Of a stretch of 64,000 nt of DNA, positions 16,640 through 25,186 are shown piece by piece. The notes beneath the pieces were generated by a model. The model was not told the DNA's origin and made no database searches. It worked only from the letters and a program-made list of their open reading frames with translations. Made by a program: the position numbers and the translations under genes. Positions within the stretch are counted from its first letter, which is position 1; each line of letters starts with the position of its first letter. Source of the stretch: Streptomyces justiciae. Its GTDB lineage: Bacteria; Actinomycetota; Actinomycetes; Streptomycetales; Streptomycetaceae. The stretch spans positions 1-64,000 of the forward strand of contig NZ_JADDXU010000004.1 of the NCBI RefSeq assembly GCF_015163075.1. Reading direction: 5' to 3'.

Positions 16640-16987
16640 TCACCCCAACAGCTGTACCAGTACGGCCGCGTGGCTCTCCTCGGGAGACTTCGCGGCCGTC
16701 AACAGCGTCACCGTCCCCTTGCTCGCCAACTCCCGGACGTGGTCCAGCAGTTCGGCGGCCTCGGGCGCGTCGAGCTCCGCCTCGTAGCGGCGGGCGAACT
16801 CCTCGTACGAGCCCTCGCCCGCGTGGTACCAGCGGCGCAGCTCCGTCGACGGGGTCATGGCCTTGGGCCACTCGTCCACCTTGGCCGCGTCCTTCGACAG
16901 GCCGCGCGGCCACAGCCGGTCGACCAGGACACGGACGCCGTCCTCGGGTTCGGGCGATTCATAGACGCGGCGGACGCGAACGCTCAC
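16640..16987 (-). CDS. DUF488 family protein
   Basis: 115 residues matching the short DUF488 type: VRRVYESPE at the start and the signature RVLVDRLWPRGLSK at residues ~19-32, then WYHAGEGSYEEFARRY and VTLLTAAKSPEESHA. GTG start at 16987. Family members are small cytosolic alpha/beta proteins without an agreed function. It converges with the dehydrogenase (11 bases apart) and diverges from the M1 peptidase gene. Confidence 0.85.
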   Translation of the reverse strand: MSVRVRRVYESPEPEDGVRVLVDRLWPRGLSKDAAKVDEWPKAMTPSTELRRWYHAGEGSYEEFARRYEAELDAPEAAELLDHVRELASKGTVTLLTAAKSPEESHAAVLVQLLG

Positions 16988-17125
16988 GGCGGGGCCTTTC
17001 TCCGGGTTCGGTGGTGCCCGGAGAGTAACTCCGGCCGGGTGACGACTTGACCTGATGCAGGGCGAGTTCCCCGGAGATCACCTTTAGTGTGAAGCCGTCT
17101 CCGCCCCTCGACCGTAGGAGCGCAT

Positions 17126-18511
17126 GTGCCCAGAGCCGTCAGACGTACCTTCGTGCTCGGAACCGTCCCTGTCGCCCTCGCCGCACTGCTCGGCGCCGCG
17201 GCACCCCCGTCGGCGGGCACGGCCGGGGTCGGCGACCCGTACTTCCCGCTGGCCGGCAACGGCGGATACCACGTCCACCACTACGACCTGACCCTCCGTT
17301 ACGACCCGTCGAGCGGCCGGCTCGCCGGCAAGGCCGTCCTCACCGCCCGCGCCACCCAGAGCCTGAGCCGCTTCAACCTCGACCTGAACGGCCTGAAGAT
17401 CACCGGCCTCACGGTCGGCCGCGACAAGGCGGACTTCAGCCGCGACGGACAGGAACTCACCGTCACCCCGCGCAGGGCCCTGCACCGCGGCCAGTGGTTC
17501 CGCGTCACCGTCAGCTACCAGGGCACCCCGGCCCCCGTCACCGACCCGGACGGCTCCCTCGACGGCTGGATCCCCACCGACGACGGCGCCTTCGTCGCGG
17601 GCGAGCCGCAGGGCGCGATGACCTGGTTCCCGGCGAACAACCACCCCAAGGACAAGGCGTCGTACGACTTCACGATCACCGTCCCCGACGGCCGCACCGC
17701 CGTCGCCAACGGCGTGCTGCTCGGCAAGCGGAGCGAGCACGGGCACACCACGTTCCGCTGGCGCCAGAGCGAGCCCATGGCCGCCTATCTGGTCACGGCG
17801 ACGATCGGGAAGTTCAAGGTCACGCAGTCCACCACCCGCGACGGCATCCGGATCTACAACGCCGTCGACCCGCGCGAGGCGGCCGCGGCGGACCCCGTCC
17901 TCAAGAAGCTGCCGTCCGTCCTCGCATGGGAGAGCAAGCTCTTCGGGCCGTACCCCTTCAAGGCGGCCGGCTCGATCGTCGACCGGGCCCCGAACGTCGG
18001 CTACGCGCTGGAGACGCAGACCCGGCCCGTGTACGACCAGGCGCCCGACCTGAGCACCCTCGTCCACGAGAGCGCCCACCAGTGGTTCGGTGACTCCGTC
18101 ACCCTCACCTCCTGGAAGGACATCTGGCTCAACGAGGGCTTCGCGACCTACGCCGAGTGGCTCTACGACGAACAGCACGGCGGCGACAGCGCGCAGAAGA
18201 CGTTCGACGCGCTGTACGCACGTCCCGCGAGCGACGGCCTGTGGGAGTTCCCGCCGGGTGACCCGGGCAGCGGCGCGAACATCTTCGGCACACCCGTGTA
18301 CGCGCGCGGCGCCATGGCCCTGCACAAGCTCCGCACGGCCGTCGGGGACCGTACGTTCTTCCGGATTCTGCGGGCCTGGGCCGCCGAGCACCGGGACGGG
18401 CACGGGACGACCGCGCAGTTCGTGGCGCTCTCGGAGCGCGAGTCGGGCAAGGACCTGGACGGTCTGTTCCGGACCTGGGTGTACGGACAGGGCAAACCGA
18501 GCGCACCCTAG
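17126..18511 (+). CDS. Secreted M1-family zinc metallopeptidase
   Basis: 461 residues with an N-terminal signal peptide (RR, hydrophobic core, AGTA region). The gluzincin site is HESAHQWFGD at residues 314-323, with the third zinc ligand E337 in NEGFATYAEW: the exact HExxH-x18-E spacing of M1. The exopeptidase GAMEN motif is replaced by a GYALETQT segment, common in short bacterial M1 enzymes. The C-terminal helical domain of full aminopeptidases is missing, which is also usual for this ~450-residue type. GTG start at 17126 with TAGGAG upstream. Its neighbours are a cell-wall L,D-transpeptidase and a two-component system. Confidence 0.9.
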   Translation: MPRAVRRTFVLGTVPVALAALLGAAAPPSAGTAGVGDPYFPLAGNGGYHVHHYDLTLRYDPSSGRLAGKAVLTARATQSLSRFNLDLNGLKITGLTVGRDKADFSRDGQELTVTPRRALHRGQWFRVTVSYQGTPAPVTDPDGSLDGWIPTDDGAFVAGEPQGAMTWFPANNHPKDKASYDFTITVPDGRTAVANGVLLGKRSEHGHTTFRWRQSEPMAAYLVTATIGKFKVTQSTTRDGIRIYNAVDPREAAAADPVLKKLPSVLAWESKLFGPYPFKAAGSIVDRAPNVGYALETQTRPVYDQAPDLSTLVHESAHQWFGDSVTLTSWKDIWLNEGFATYAEWLYDEQHGGDSAQKTFDALYARPASDGLWEFPPGDPGSGANIFGTPVYARGAMALHKLRTAVGDRTFFRILRAWAAEHRDGHGTTAQFVALSERESGKDLDGLFRTWVYGQGKPSAP

Positions 18512-18577
18512 AGAGGGGGAGCCGACCCGGACCCCCGACCTGACGAGTTCCAAACAAGTGTCGGCGAAGGTCGACCC

Positions 18578-19309
18578 ATGATCACTCGCAGACCCCACGT
18601 CGTCCTGCTGACCGCCTCCCTCGTGCTCACGGGGTGCGGGGGAGGGGCCGCGGCGACCCCCGAGCGGCCGCCGGTCACCACGACGGTCCGGCCCGCGCCG
18701 CCGATCTCCCTGGACGTGGCCCCGCAGCAACTGCCCGGCCTGGGGCCGAAGACGTGGGCGAAGGTGCCGGACGACGCCCGGCAGGCCGTCGTCGTCACCG
18801 GACGCGGCAAGAGCTCCCCGCGGTCCACCGTCGTCCTGTACGAGCGCACCGACGCGGGCTGGGAGGCGGGGGAGTCCTGGCCCGCGCACAACGCGCTGCG
18901 CGGCTGGAGCGACGACCACCGCGCAGGTGACCTGCGCTCGCCCATCGGCGTCTTCGGCCTCACCGACGCCGGCGGACTGCTCCGCGACCCCGGCACCCGG
19001 CTGCCGTACGACCAGGGCGGCGGCTTCACCGCGACCGGCACCGGTTTCGAAGGCGAATCCCTGGCGGGCTCCTTCGACTACGTCGTCGCGATCAACTACA
19101 ACCGGAAGCCCGGCACCTCGCCGCTCGACTGGACCCGCCCGCTCGGCGCGGGTCGCGGCGGCGGCATATGGCTGCACGTCGACCACGGCGGCCCCACCCA
19201 CGGCTGCGTCAGCATCACCGAGAAGCACATGAAGCAGCTCCTCCGGGCCCTGGACCCGGCCCGGCACCCGGTCGTCGTCATGGGCGACGCCGACTCGCTG
19301 GCCCGCTGA
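18578..19309 (+). CDS. L,D-transpeptidase-family (YkuD) lipoprotein
   Basis: 243 residues. A lipobox LVLTGC near residue 20 predicts a lipoprotein anchored outside the membrane. The YkuD-type catalytic block is HGGPTHGCVSI, with the active Cys near residue 213. The middle (residues 60-180) contains SPIGVFGLTDAGG, typical of the extended YkuD branch. These enzymes make 3-3 cross-links in peptidoglycan or attach proteins; some close relatives are carboxypeptidase-like, so exact activity is open. It lies just upstream of a response regulator/kinase pair that may respond to envelope state. Confidence 0.85.
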   Translation: MITRRPHVVLLTASLVLTGCGGGAAATPERPPVTTTVRPAPPISLDVAPQQLPGLGPKTWAKVPDDARQAVVVTGRGKSSPRSTVVLYERTDAGWEAGESWPAHNALRGWSDDHRAGDLRSPIGVFGLTDAGGLLRDPGTRLPYDQGGGFTATGTGFEGESLAGSFDYVVAINYNRKPGTSPLDWTRPLGAGRGGGIWLHVDHGGPTHGCVSITEKHMKQLLRALDPARHPVVVMGDADSLAR

Positions 19310-19328
19310 GCGGCTTAGGCTTCGCCGA

Positions 19329-20009
19329 ATGTGCGCACATGTGCTGGTCGCCGAGGACGACGAGATGCAGGCCGAACTCATACGCCGCTCCCTGCTGGCC
19401 GAGGGCCACACCGCCACCGTCGTCCACGACGGCGGGGCCGCCCTCGACGCGGTGCGGCGGCTGCGGCCCGACCTGGTCGTGCTCGATCTGATGCTGCCGG
19501 TGTTCGACGGGCTCGGCGTGTGCCGTGCGCTGCGGCGGGAGGGCGATGTCCCGGTGCTGATGCTCACCGCCCGGGCCGGCGAGGACGACGTGCTGCTGGG
19601 CCTGGACGTCGGCGCCGACGACTACATGACCAAGCCCTACAGCCCGCGCGAGCTGATGGCACGCATCCGGACGGTGCTGCGGCGCAGCGGACGCGGCGCG
19701 GGGCCCGTACGGGCCGCCGGGGTGGAGGTCGACCCCGTACGGCACGAAGTGCGGTGCGACGGTGAGCCGGTGGAGTGCACACCCGCCGAGTTCGCCATCC
19801 TGCTCGCCATGACCGCCGAACCCGAACGGGTCTTCTCCCGGCGGCAGTTGCTGGAGTGCACCCGCGGCATCGACCGGGCGTCCACCGAGCGGGCCGTCGA
19901 CGTCCACATCATGAACCTGCGCCGGAAGATCGAGGCCGATCCCCGCAGGCCGGTGCGGCTGCTGACCGTGTTCGGCGTCGGCTACAAGCTCAGCGGCGGC
20001 CGTGCATGA
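19329..20009 (+). CDS. OmpR/PhoB-family response regulator
   Basis: 226 residues. The receiver has acidic residues in VAEDDEMQ, phospho-acceptor D53 in VVLDLMLPV, and Lys in YMTKPYSPRE. The C-terminal winged helix (residues ~130-225) ends in RLLTVFGVGYKLSG. A TAGGCT box at 19316-19321 lies seven bases upstream of the ATG and no Shine-Dalgarno is visible, so the transcript is probably leaderless. Its stop overlaps the kinase start (ATGA): a coupled two-component pair. Neighbouring transpeptidase and M1 peptidase genes suggest an envelope regulon (inference). Confidence 0.93.
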   Translation: MCAHVLVAEDDEMQAELIRRSLLAEGHTATVVHDGGAALDAVRRLRPDLVVLDLMLPVFDGLGVCRALRREGDVPVLMLTARAGEDDVLLGLDVGADDYMTKPYSPRELMARIRTVLRRSGRGAGPVRAAGVEVDPVRHEVRCDGEPVECTPAEFAILLAMTAEPERVFSRRQLLECTRGIDRASTERAVDVHIMNLRRKIEADPRRPVRLLTVFGVGYKLSGGRA

Positions 20010-21838
20010 GCCGCCGCATCCCCCTGCGCAAACGCCTCTCGGTCCGGCTGCTCGTCGCCTCGGTGCTGATCGCCGTGTGCTCGGTCGCGGCGACCGCATG
20101 GCTGGCGGTGGAGACGACGACCCGCGCGCTGCGGGAGGAGCAGGGGCAGGTGCTCGCCGAGGACATGGACGTCCTCGCCCGGTTGAGCGGGTACGCGGCA
20201 ACCCACCCGACGTGGAAGGGAGTCGACGTCGTCGTCCGGTCCCTGTCCGAGCGGACCGGCCGCCGGATCGCCCTGACCACCACCGACCGCACCCCCATCG
20301 CCGACTCCGCGCCGGCCGGCACCTCCCTGCCGCCCCGTGCCGCCGCCACCGTCGACCCCCTGCGCACCGACACCTACACCGAGCGCGGCGCGCAGCGCAG
20401 CGGCGTCGATCCCCGGGTCGTGGGGCCGTACCGGCTGACGGCCCAGGAGCGCGCCAAGCTGGAGAAACTGGCGCTGGTGCGGCAGAAGTGCTTCGCCCGG
20501 TTCGGCATCGAGACCAGCATCACCGGGACACCCAGCGGACGTCCGGTCCTCAGCAACGACGACGACGTGCCCGACGACTGCGCCGACGGACTCCTCAACA
20601 CCCCGACCCCCACCGAGGAGAAGGCCCTCGCGGACCTGACGCGACGAGCCCGCGGCTGCCTGGGCCGACAGGACGTGAAGCTGGCCGACGCGCTGTTCGT
20701 CGGCTTCGATTTCACCGACCGGACCCTGGGCGGGCGTTACCAGCTGGGCAAGATCGACGTACCGCCCGGCTCGGCGACCGGCCGCACGCTCCAGGGCTGC
20801 GTCGACAGCGCGCGCCGCGCCCAGCTCGACCCCTACGTCGCCCCGACCGCCGAGCTGTTTCTGGGCGGCGGCGACCGCACCGCCGTGCGGTTCGACATGT
20901 CACCGGCCAACAAGGCCAAGGTCGTCGGCGCCGCCGGGCTGGTGCTCGCCGTCACCGTCGCCGTGACCGCCGTCGTCGCCACGCGGCTCGTCCGGCCGCT
21001 CCGCGCACTGACCGCCGCCGCCCAGCAACCGCCCGAACTGCATGTGCGGGTGCCCGTGACCACGCGGGACGAGACCGGCATCCTCGCCGCGGCCTTCAAC
21101 GACCTCACCGAACGCCGGGAACGCCTCGAGGCCCAACGCAAGGCGATGGTCAGCGACATCGCCCACGAACTGCGCAGCCCCCTCACCAACATCCGCGGCT
21201 GGCTGGAGGTGACCAGGGACGGCGTCGTCGCCCCCGCCCCCGAACTGCTGGCCTCCCTGCACGAGGAGGCGCTCGTCCTCCAGCGGGTCATCGACGACCT
21301 CCAGGACCTCGCCGCCGCCGACGCCGGCACGCTGCGGCTGCACCGCGAGCCCGTCGCCGCCGGTGAGCTGCTCGGTCAGGTCGCCGCCGCCCACCGCGTC
21401 GCGGCCGACACCGCGGGCGTCACCCTGCGCACCGCGACGGACGGCGAGCCGTGGCTGGACGCCGACCCGGTGCGGATGCGGCAGGCGCTCGGCAACCTCG
21501 TCTCCAACGCGCTGCGCCACACGCCTGCCGACGGCACGGTCACGCTGTCCGCGCGCGCCGACGGAGACGACGTGGTCCTCGAAGTCACCGACACCGGCAG
21601 CGGCATCGCGCCCGAGGACCTGCCGCACGTCTTCGACCGCTTCTGGCGCGCCGAGAAGTCCCGCAGCCGCCGCACCGGAGGCAGCGGCCTGGGCCTGCCG
21701 ATCGTCCGCCACCTGATGGCCGCGCACGGCGGCACGGCGGAGGCGACGAGCGAGCCCGGCACCGGAAGCGTCTTCACCCTGCGCGTCCCACGGCTAGCCG
21801 GAGGAGCGTCCGGCCCTGGCCCGGCGGCGTTGCAGTGA
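20006..21838 (+). CDS. Membrane sensor histidine kinase with a four-cysteine extracytoplasmic domain
   Basis: 610 residues. TM1 spans ~13-35 and TM2 ~303-328, enclosing an unusually large (~265-residue) outside domain with cysteines in RQKCFARFG, PDDCADG, RGCLGR and QGCVDS, which could form two disulfides. HAMP is followed by HisKA with H387 in SDIAHELRSPLTN, then HATPase with N box QALGNLVSNALRHTP, G1 DTGSGIAPEDL and G2 SGLGLPIV. ATG overlaps the regulator stop. The last 45 bases overlap the convergent WhiB gene. I do not recognise the sensor domain. Confidence 0.92.
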   Translation: MSRRIPLRKRLSVRLLVASVLIAVCSVAATAWLAVETTTRALREEQGQVLAEDMDVLARLSGYAATHPTWKGVDVVVRSLSERTGRRIALTTTDRTPIADSAPAGTSLPPRAAATVDPLRTDTYTERGAQRSGVDPRVVGPYRLTAQERAKLEKLALVRQKCFARFGIETSITGTPSGRPVLSNDDDVPDDCADGLLNTPTPTEEKALADLTRRARGCLGRQDVKLADALFVGFDFTDRTLGGRYQLGKIDVPPGSATGRTLQGCVDSARRAQLDPYVAPTAELFLGGGDRTAVRFDMSPANKAKVVGAAGLVLAVTVAVTAVVATRLVRPLRALTAAAQQPPELHVRVPVTTRDETGILAAAFNDLTERRERLEAQRKAMVSDIAHELRSPLTNIRGWLEVTRDGVVAPAPELLASLHEEALVLQRVIDDLQDLAAADAGTLRLHREPVAAGELLGQVAAAHRVAADTAGVTLRTATDGEPWLDADPVRMRQALGNLVSNALRHTPADGTVTLSARADGDDVVLEVTDTGSGIAPEDLPHVFDRFWRAEKSRSRRTGGSGLGLPIVRHLMAAHGGTAEATSEPGTGSVFTLRVPRLAGGASGPGPAALQ

Positions 21839-22048
21839 CCGTCGTTCGGCCTCGCTCGTACCGCCCCAGACGCCGATGGCCTGCCCGGTCTCCATGGCCC
21901 ATTCCAGGCACCGCTCGCGCACCGGGCAACGGCGGCAGACCGCCTTCGCCTGTTCCGTCTGCACCAGTGCCGGGCCGGTGTTGCCGATCGGGAAGAAGAG
22001 GTCGGGGTCCTCGTGGCGGCACGCGGCATGGTCTCGCCAGTCGTCCAT
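21794..22048 (-). CDS. WhiB-family Fe-S transcriptional regulator
   Basis: 84 residues from the ATG at 22048, the usual size of small Wbl proteins. Four cluster ligands are C10, C38, C41 and C47 (CRRCPVRERC), followed by the GVWGG turn and a basic tail RRRARAGR. It resembles the WhiB1/WblE type (LFFPIGNTGPA...). Such proteins bind [4Fe-4S], react with O2/NO and partner with the primary sigma factor. An upstream in-frame extension to 22111 is less likely because homologues begin near MDDW. Its 3' end overlaps the kinase gene on the other strand. Confidence 0.92.
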   Translation of the reverse strand: MDDWRDHAACRHEDPDLFFPIGNTGPALVQTEQAKAVCRRCPVRERCLEWAMETGQAIGVWGGTSEAERRSLQRRRARAGRSSG

Positions 22049-22156
22049 CGATGTCACCTGCGCTCGAAGTCGTCCGTGCCCTCGCGGATGGCTTACTCGC
22101 TTTCGGGTCACCTGTCGATGCGTATGTGAAACAACGGACTTCCGGTGGACCCGGCT

Positions 22157-23365
22157 TCACTGTTCGCGCAGACCCCACGGCGAGCCGTACGCGGTGAGCA
22201 GGTCCAGGAAGGGGCCGGCGGGGAAGGCCTCCGGGCCGAGGACGCCCGCGCCCTTCCAGGCGCCGCCGGCGAGGAGTTCGAGGGCGACGACCGGGTTGAC
22301 CGCCGTCTGCCACACCACCGCCTGGCTGCCGTACTCCGCCATGGACCACTGGTTGTCGACCACGTGGTACAGGTACACCTCGCGCGGCGCCCCGTCCTTG
22401 ACGCCCTTCACCCAGGTGCCCGCGCAGGTCTTGCCGTGCATCCGCTCGCCCAGCGTCGCCGGGTCGGGCAGACAGGCGGCCACGACGTCCCGGGGCGAGA
22501 CCCGCGCGTCGCGGACGGCAACCGGTTCGGTGCGGTCCAGGCCCAGCTTGTGCAGGGTCTTGAGGACCTCGATGAACTCGTCGCCCAGGCCGTACTTGAA
22601 GGTGACCCGCCGCGCGCCGACCCACCGCGGGATCAGCAGCACCTCCTCGTGCTCGACGTTCACGCACTCCACCGGGCCGATGCCCTCGGGGAAGTCGAAC
22701 ACCTCCGGCTCGCTGAACGGCGCGGTGGTGAACCAGCCGCGGTCGGCCTCGTAGACGACCGGCGGGTTGAGGCACTCCTCGATCGTCGTCCAGATGCTGA
22801 AGGACGGGGCGAAGTCGTAGCCGTCGACGGTGAGGTTCGCGCCGTCGCGGACGCCGATCTCCTCGATCTCGTCGAAGAGTTCGTCCGCCGCGTACCGCGC
22901 GAAGACATCCGACAGACCCGGCTCGACCCCCATGCCGACGAGGGCCAGCAGCCCCGCCTTCTCCCACTCCACGGCGTCCTCGAACTGCGCGTCGCCCAGC
23001 TTGACCCCGCACTCCTCGTAGGGACGCTCGGGGTGCGGACGCGACAGGGACATCGCCATGTCGACATACGTGGCGGATGCGGTACGGGCCGCGCGGAACA
23101 GCGGCATCACGAAGCGGGGGTCGGTGGCGTTGAGGAGGACGTCGCAGGAGTGCCGCTCCAGCAGCGCCGCCACGGCCGTCTCGTCACTCGCGTCGACGCG
23201 CTCGGCCCGGAAGCGGCCCCCGTCCGCACCGAGCGCCGCCACGGCCGCCTCGGCCCGCGCCAGGTCGTAGTCGGCCACGACCATCGCCTCGAAGAACGAC
23301 CTGCGGGCGGCGATCCGGGTGACGGCGGTGCCCACCCCTCCGGCACCCACGAGCAGTACACGCAT
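22157..23365 (-). CDS. Saccharopine-dehydrogenase-like oxidoreductase
   Basis: 402 residues. The N-terminal Rossmann motif VLLVGAGGVGTAVT binds NAD(P), and the conserved region VGMGVEPGLSDVFARYA marks the saccharopine dehydrogenase/carboxynorspermidine synthase-type family. The substrate is not obvious: relatives handle saccharopine, carboxyspermidine or unknown imino acids. A lysine-related job would fit the nearby LysE-type exporter and Orn/Lys/Arg decarboxylase (inference from context only). It is divergent from a TetR gene with a 106-base shared control region. Confidence 0.85.
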   Translation of the reverse strand: MRVLLVGAGGVGTAVTRIAARRSFFEAMVVADYDLARAEAAVAALGADGGRFRAERVDASDETAVAALLERHSCDVLLNATDPRFVMPLFRAARTASATYVDMAMSLSRPHPERPYEECGVKLGDAQFEDAVEWEKAGLLALVGMGVEPGLSDVFARYAADELFDEIEEIGVRDGANLTVDGYDFAPSFSIWTTIEECLNPPVVYEADRGWFTTAPFSEPEVFDFPEGIGPVECVNVEHEEVLLIPRWVGARRVTFKYGLGDEFIEVLKTLHKLGLDRTEPVAVRDARVSPRDVVAACLPDPATLGERMHGKTCAGTWVKGVKDGAPREVYLYHVVDNQWSMAEYGSQAVVWQTAVNPVVALELLAGGAWKGAGVLGPEAFPAGPFLDLLTAYGSPWGLREQ

Positions 23366-23418
23366 GACAACACTCCTCCGGCTGAAGGTCTACGACGTGA
23401 GGGGCCCCGCCGTCGATA

Positions 23419-23453
23419 CAACGCCGCCGCTTCCCTTAAGGTCAATGGCGTTG
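23419..23453. promoter_or_regulatory. Inverted repeat between a dehydrogenase and a TetR gene
   Basis: CAACGCC at 23419-23425 and its exact complement GGCGTTG at 23447-23453 are separated by 21 bases, in the region between two divergent genes. The second arm lies inside a looser palindrome, ATGGCGTTGGCAT. They could be two half- or whole operator sites for the adjacent TetR regulator. Short arms make chance occurrence possible. Confidence 0.35.
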
Positions 23454-23471
23454 GCATAAGCGAGGGAGGTC

Positions 23472-24203
23472 GTGATCGTGCCGAAGCCCGTGGTGCCCGA
23501 GGAGAAGCGGCGCCGGCGCCGCCCCACCAAGAGCGGAACCGTCCTGACGGAGGAGCTGATCGTCGAGACCGCGCTGCGCATGCTGCGCGAACACGGCAGC
23601 ACGGGCCTGACCGCCCGCCGCCTCGGCCTCGCCCTGGACGCCGACCCGAGCACCCTGTACCGCTACTTCCGCGGCATGGACGACCTGACCCTCGCCATCG
23701 GCGACGCGCTCATCGGACAGGCCCTGCGCGGCTGGGAGCCCACGGGGGAGTGGCGGGCCGACCTGCGAGCCGTCGGCCTGCGCCTGCACGCCGCGTACCT
23801 CGCCCATCCGCAGGCCGCCCTGCTGACCACGAACCGGGTCACCGGCCGCCCCCATGAACTGGCGGCCGACGAGGCGGTCCTCGACGTGCTGCGCAAGGCC
23901 GGGTTCCCGCTGCCCGACACCGTGCGCATCTACCACGCCTTCATCGACCAGACCCTCGCCTTCGCCGCCCTCGACGCCGCCTCCCTCGCCCTGCCGAGCG
24001 CCGCCCTCCACGCCGACGAGGACATGTGGAGCTCGACGTACGCCCACCTGCCCCGCACCACCCACCCGCGCATCGCCGAGGCCGCGCCCCTGCTGGCCGA
24101 ACGCATGGTCGAAAGCGCCTATCCGACCGCGCTGGAGATGCTGCTGGACAGCGCGGAGGCCCAGCTGACGGCGCTGGCCGGCGGCCCTGACTCAGCTGGG
24201 TAG
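23472..24203 (+). CDS. TetR-family regulator with TetR_C-type C-terminal domain
   Basis: 243 residues. A basic N-terminus (EEKRRRRRPTKSG) precedes the HTH around residues 25-65 (TARRLGLALDADPSTLYRYFRG). The C-terminal part resembles the tetracycline-repressor-class domain. Start chosen at GTG 23472 after a GGGAGG site; a second GTG two codons later is possible. It is divergent from the saccharopine-dehydrogenase-like gene, the likeliest target, and converges with the LysR-type regulator. Confidence 0.88.
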   Translation: MIVPKPVVPEEKRRRRRPTKSGTVLTEELIVETALRMLREHGSTGLTARRLGLALDADPSTLYRYFRGMDDLTLAIGDALIGQALRGWEPTGEWRADLRAVGLRLHAAYLAHPQAALLTTNRVTGRPHELAADEAVLDVLRKAGFPLPDTVRIYHAFIDQTLAFAALDAASLALPSAALHADEDMWSSTYAHLPRTTHPRIAEAAPLLAERMVESAYPTALEMLLDSAEAQLTALAGGPDSAG

Positions 24204-24220
24204 CGCCGCTCGGGCACCAC

Positions 24221-25117
24221 TCAGCTCCGCAGCGCCTCCGCCCCCGCGGCCGTCACCGCCTCGGCGACCGCGGCCAGCGCCGGGGAGTCCAGCTTCCACT
24301 GCTGCCAGTACAGGGGGATGTCGACCGGTCGCTCCGGCGCGAGCTGAACCAGGCGCCCGGCGCGCAGGAGGGCGCCCGCCTGCACCTCCGGGACCATGCC
24401 CCAGCCGAGGCCCAGCGTCACCGCCTCCACGAACCCCTCTGAGGTGGGGATCGCGTGCCGGGCCGGGCTCGCTCCGCCGCCGCCGTGCCGCAACTCCCGT
24501 ACGAAACGGTCCTGATAGGTGTCCCGCCGGTCGAAGGTCACCACGGGCGCCTTCGCCAGCGCGTCGCCCAGGGGCCCGTCGAGATGCCGGTCCACGAAGT
24601 CGGGGCTCGCCGCGGCGACGTACCGCATCCGGCCCAGCGAGCGCACCGAGCAGCCCGCCACGGCGTCGGGCGACGACGTCACCGCCGCCATCACCAGGCC
24701 CTCCCGCAGCAGGGTCGCCGTGTGCTCCTCGTCCTCGCGGTGCAGCTCGAAGCGGAGCGGCGGCTCGTCCGGCACCCGGGTCAGCGCGGGCAGGAACCAC
24801 GTCGCCAGCGAGTCGGCGTTGACCGCGATCGACACCCGCGTCGGCTCGCCGTCAGCACGCGCGCCGAGCTCGGACCACGCGTCCCGCTCGATCCGCGCCA
24901 GCTGCCGCGCGAACCGCACGATCACCTCGCCCGACTCGGTGGGCCGCACCGGCTTGGACCGCACCAGCAGCACTCGGCCCGTGCGCTGCTCCAGCGCCTT
25001 GACCCGCTGACTGACCGCCGACGGCGTCAGATGCAGCACCGCGGCGGCCGCGTCGAAGGTGCCCTCGTCGACCACCGCGAGCAGGGTCCGCACCTGGTCG
25101 AGAGGAAACTCTGGCAT
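24221..25117 (-). CDS. LysR-family regulator of the ArgP/LysG type
   Basis: 298 residues. The N-terminal winged HTH (LDQVRTLLAVVDEGTF, LTPSAVSQRVKALEQ) and periplasmic-binding-like effector domain are as in ArgP/LysG. It is divergently paired with a LysE/ArgO exporter, the standard arrangement in which the regulator activates export when Lys, Arg or His accumulates. ATG at 25117 has no evident Shine-Dalgarno, and TATCAT lies about 11 bases upstream on the coding strand, so the transcript may have a very short leader. The 69-base intergenic region must hold its operator. Confidence 0.9.
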   Translation of the reverse strand: MPEFPLDQVRTLLAVVDEGTFDAAAAVLHLTPSAVSQRVKALEQRTGRVLLVRSKPVRPTESGEVIVRFARQLARIERDAWSELGARADGEPTRVSIAVNADSLATWFLPALTRVPDEPPLRFELHREDEEHTATLLREGLVMAAVTSSPDAVAGCSVRSLGRMRYVAAASPDFVDRHLDGPLGDALAKAPVVTFDRRDTYQDRFVRELRHGGGGASPARHAIPTSEGFVEAVTLGLGWGMVPEVQAGALLRAGRLVQLAPERPVDIPLYWQQWKLDSPALAAVAEAVTAAGAEALRS

Positions 25118-25186
25118 CACAATTGCTAATGATACGTAAGAATCTTTAGCTGTACTCCATTCGCGCTCCTGACTAGCGTCGATGCC
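25118..25186. promoter_or_regulatory. Divergent regulator/exporter control region with likely leaderless starts
   Basis: Only 69 bases separate the LysR-type regulator from the LysE-type exporter. For the exporter, TAGCGT at 25174-25179 lies seven bases before GTG 25187 and there is no Shine-Dalgarno, the pattern of leaderless transcripts. For the regulator, a TATCAT box sits about 11 bases before its ATG. The region is locally AT-rich, as expected for a LysR-type binding site, but I cannot define the exact box. Confidence 0.5.
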
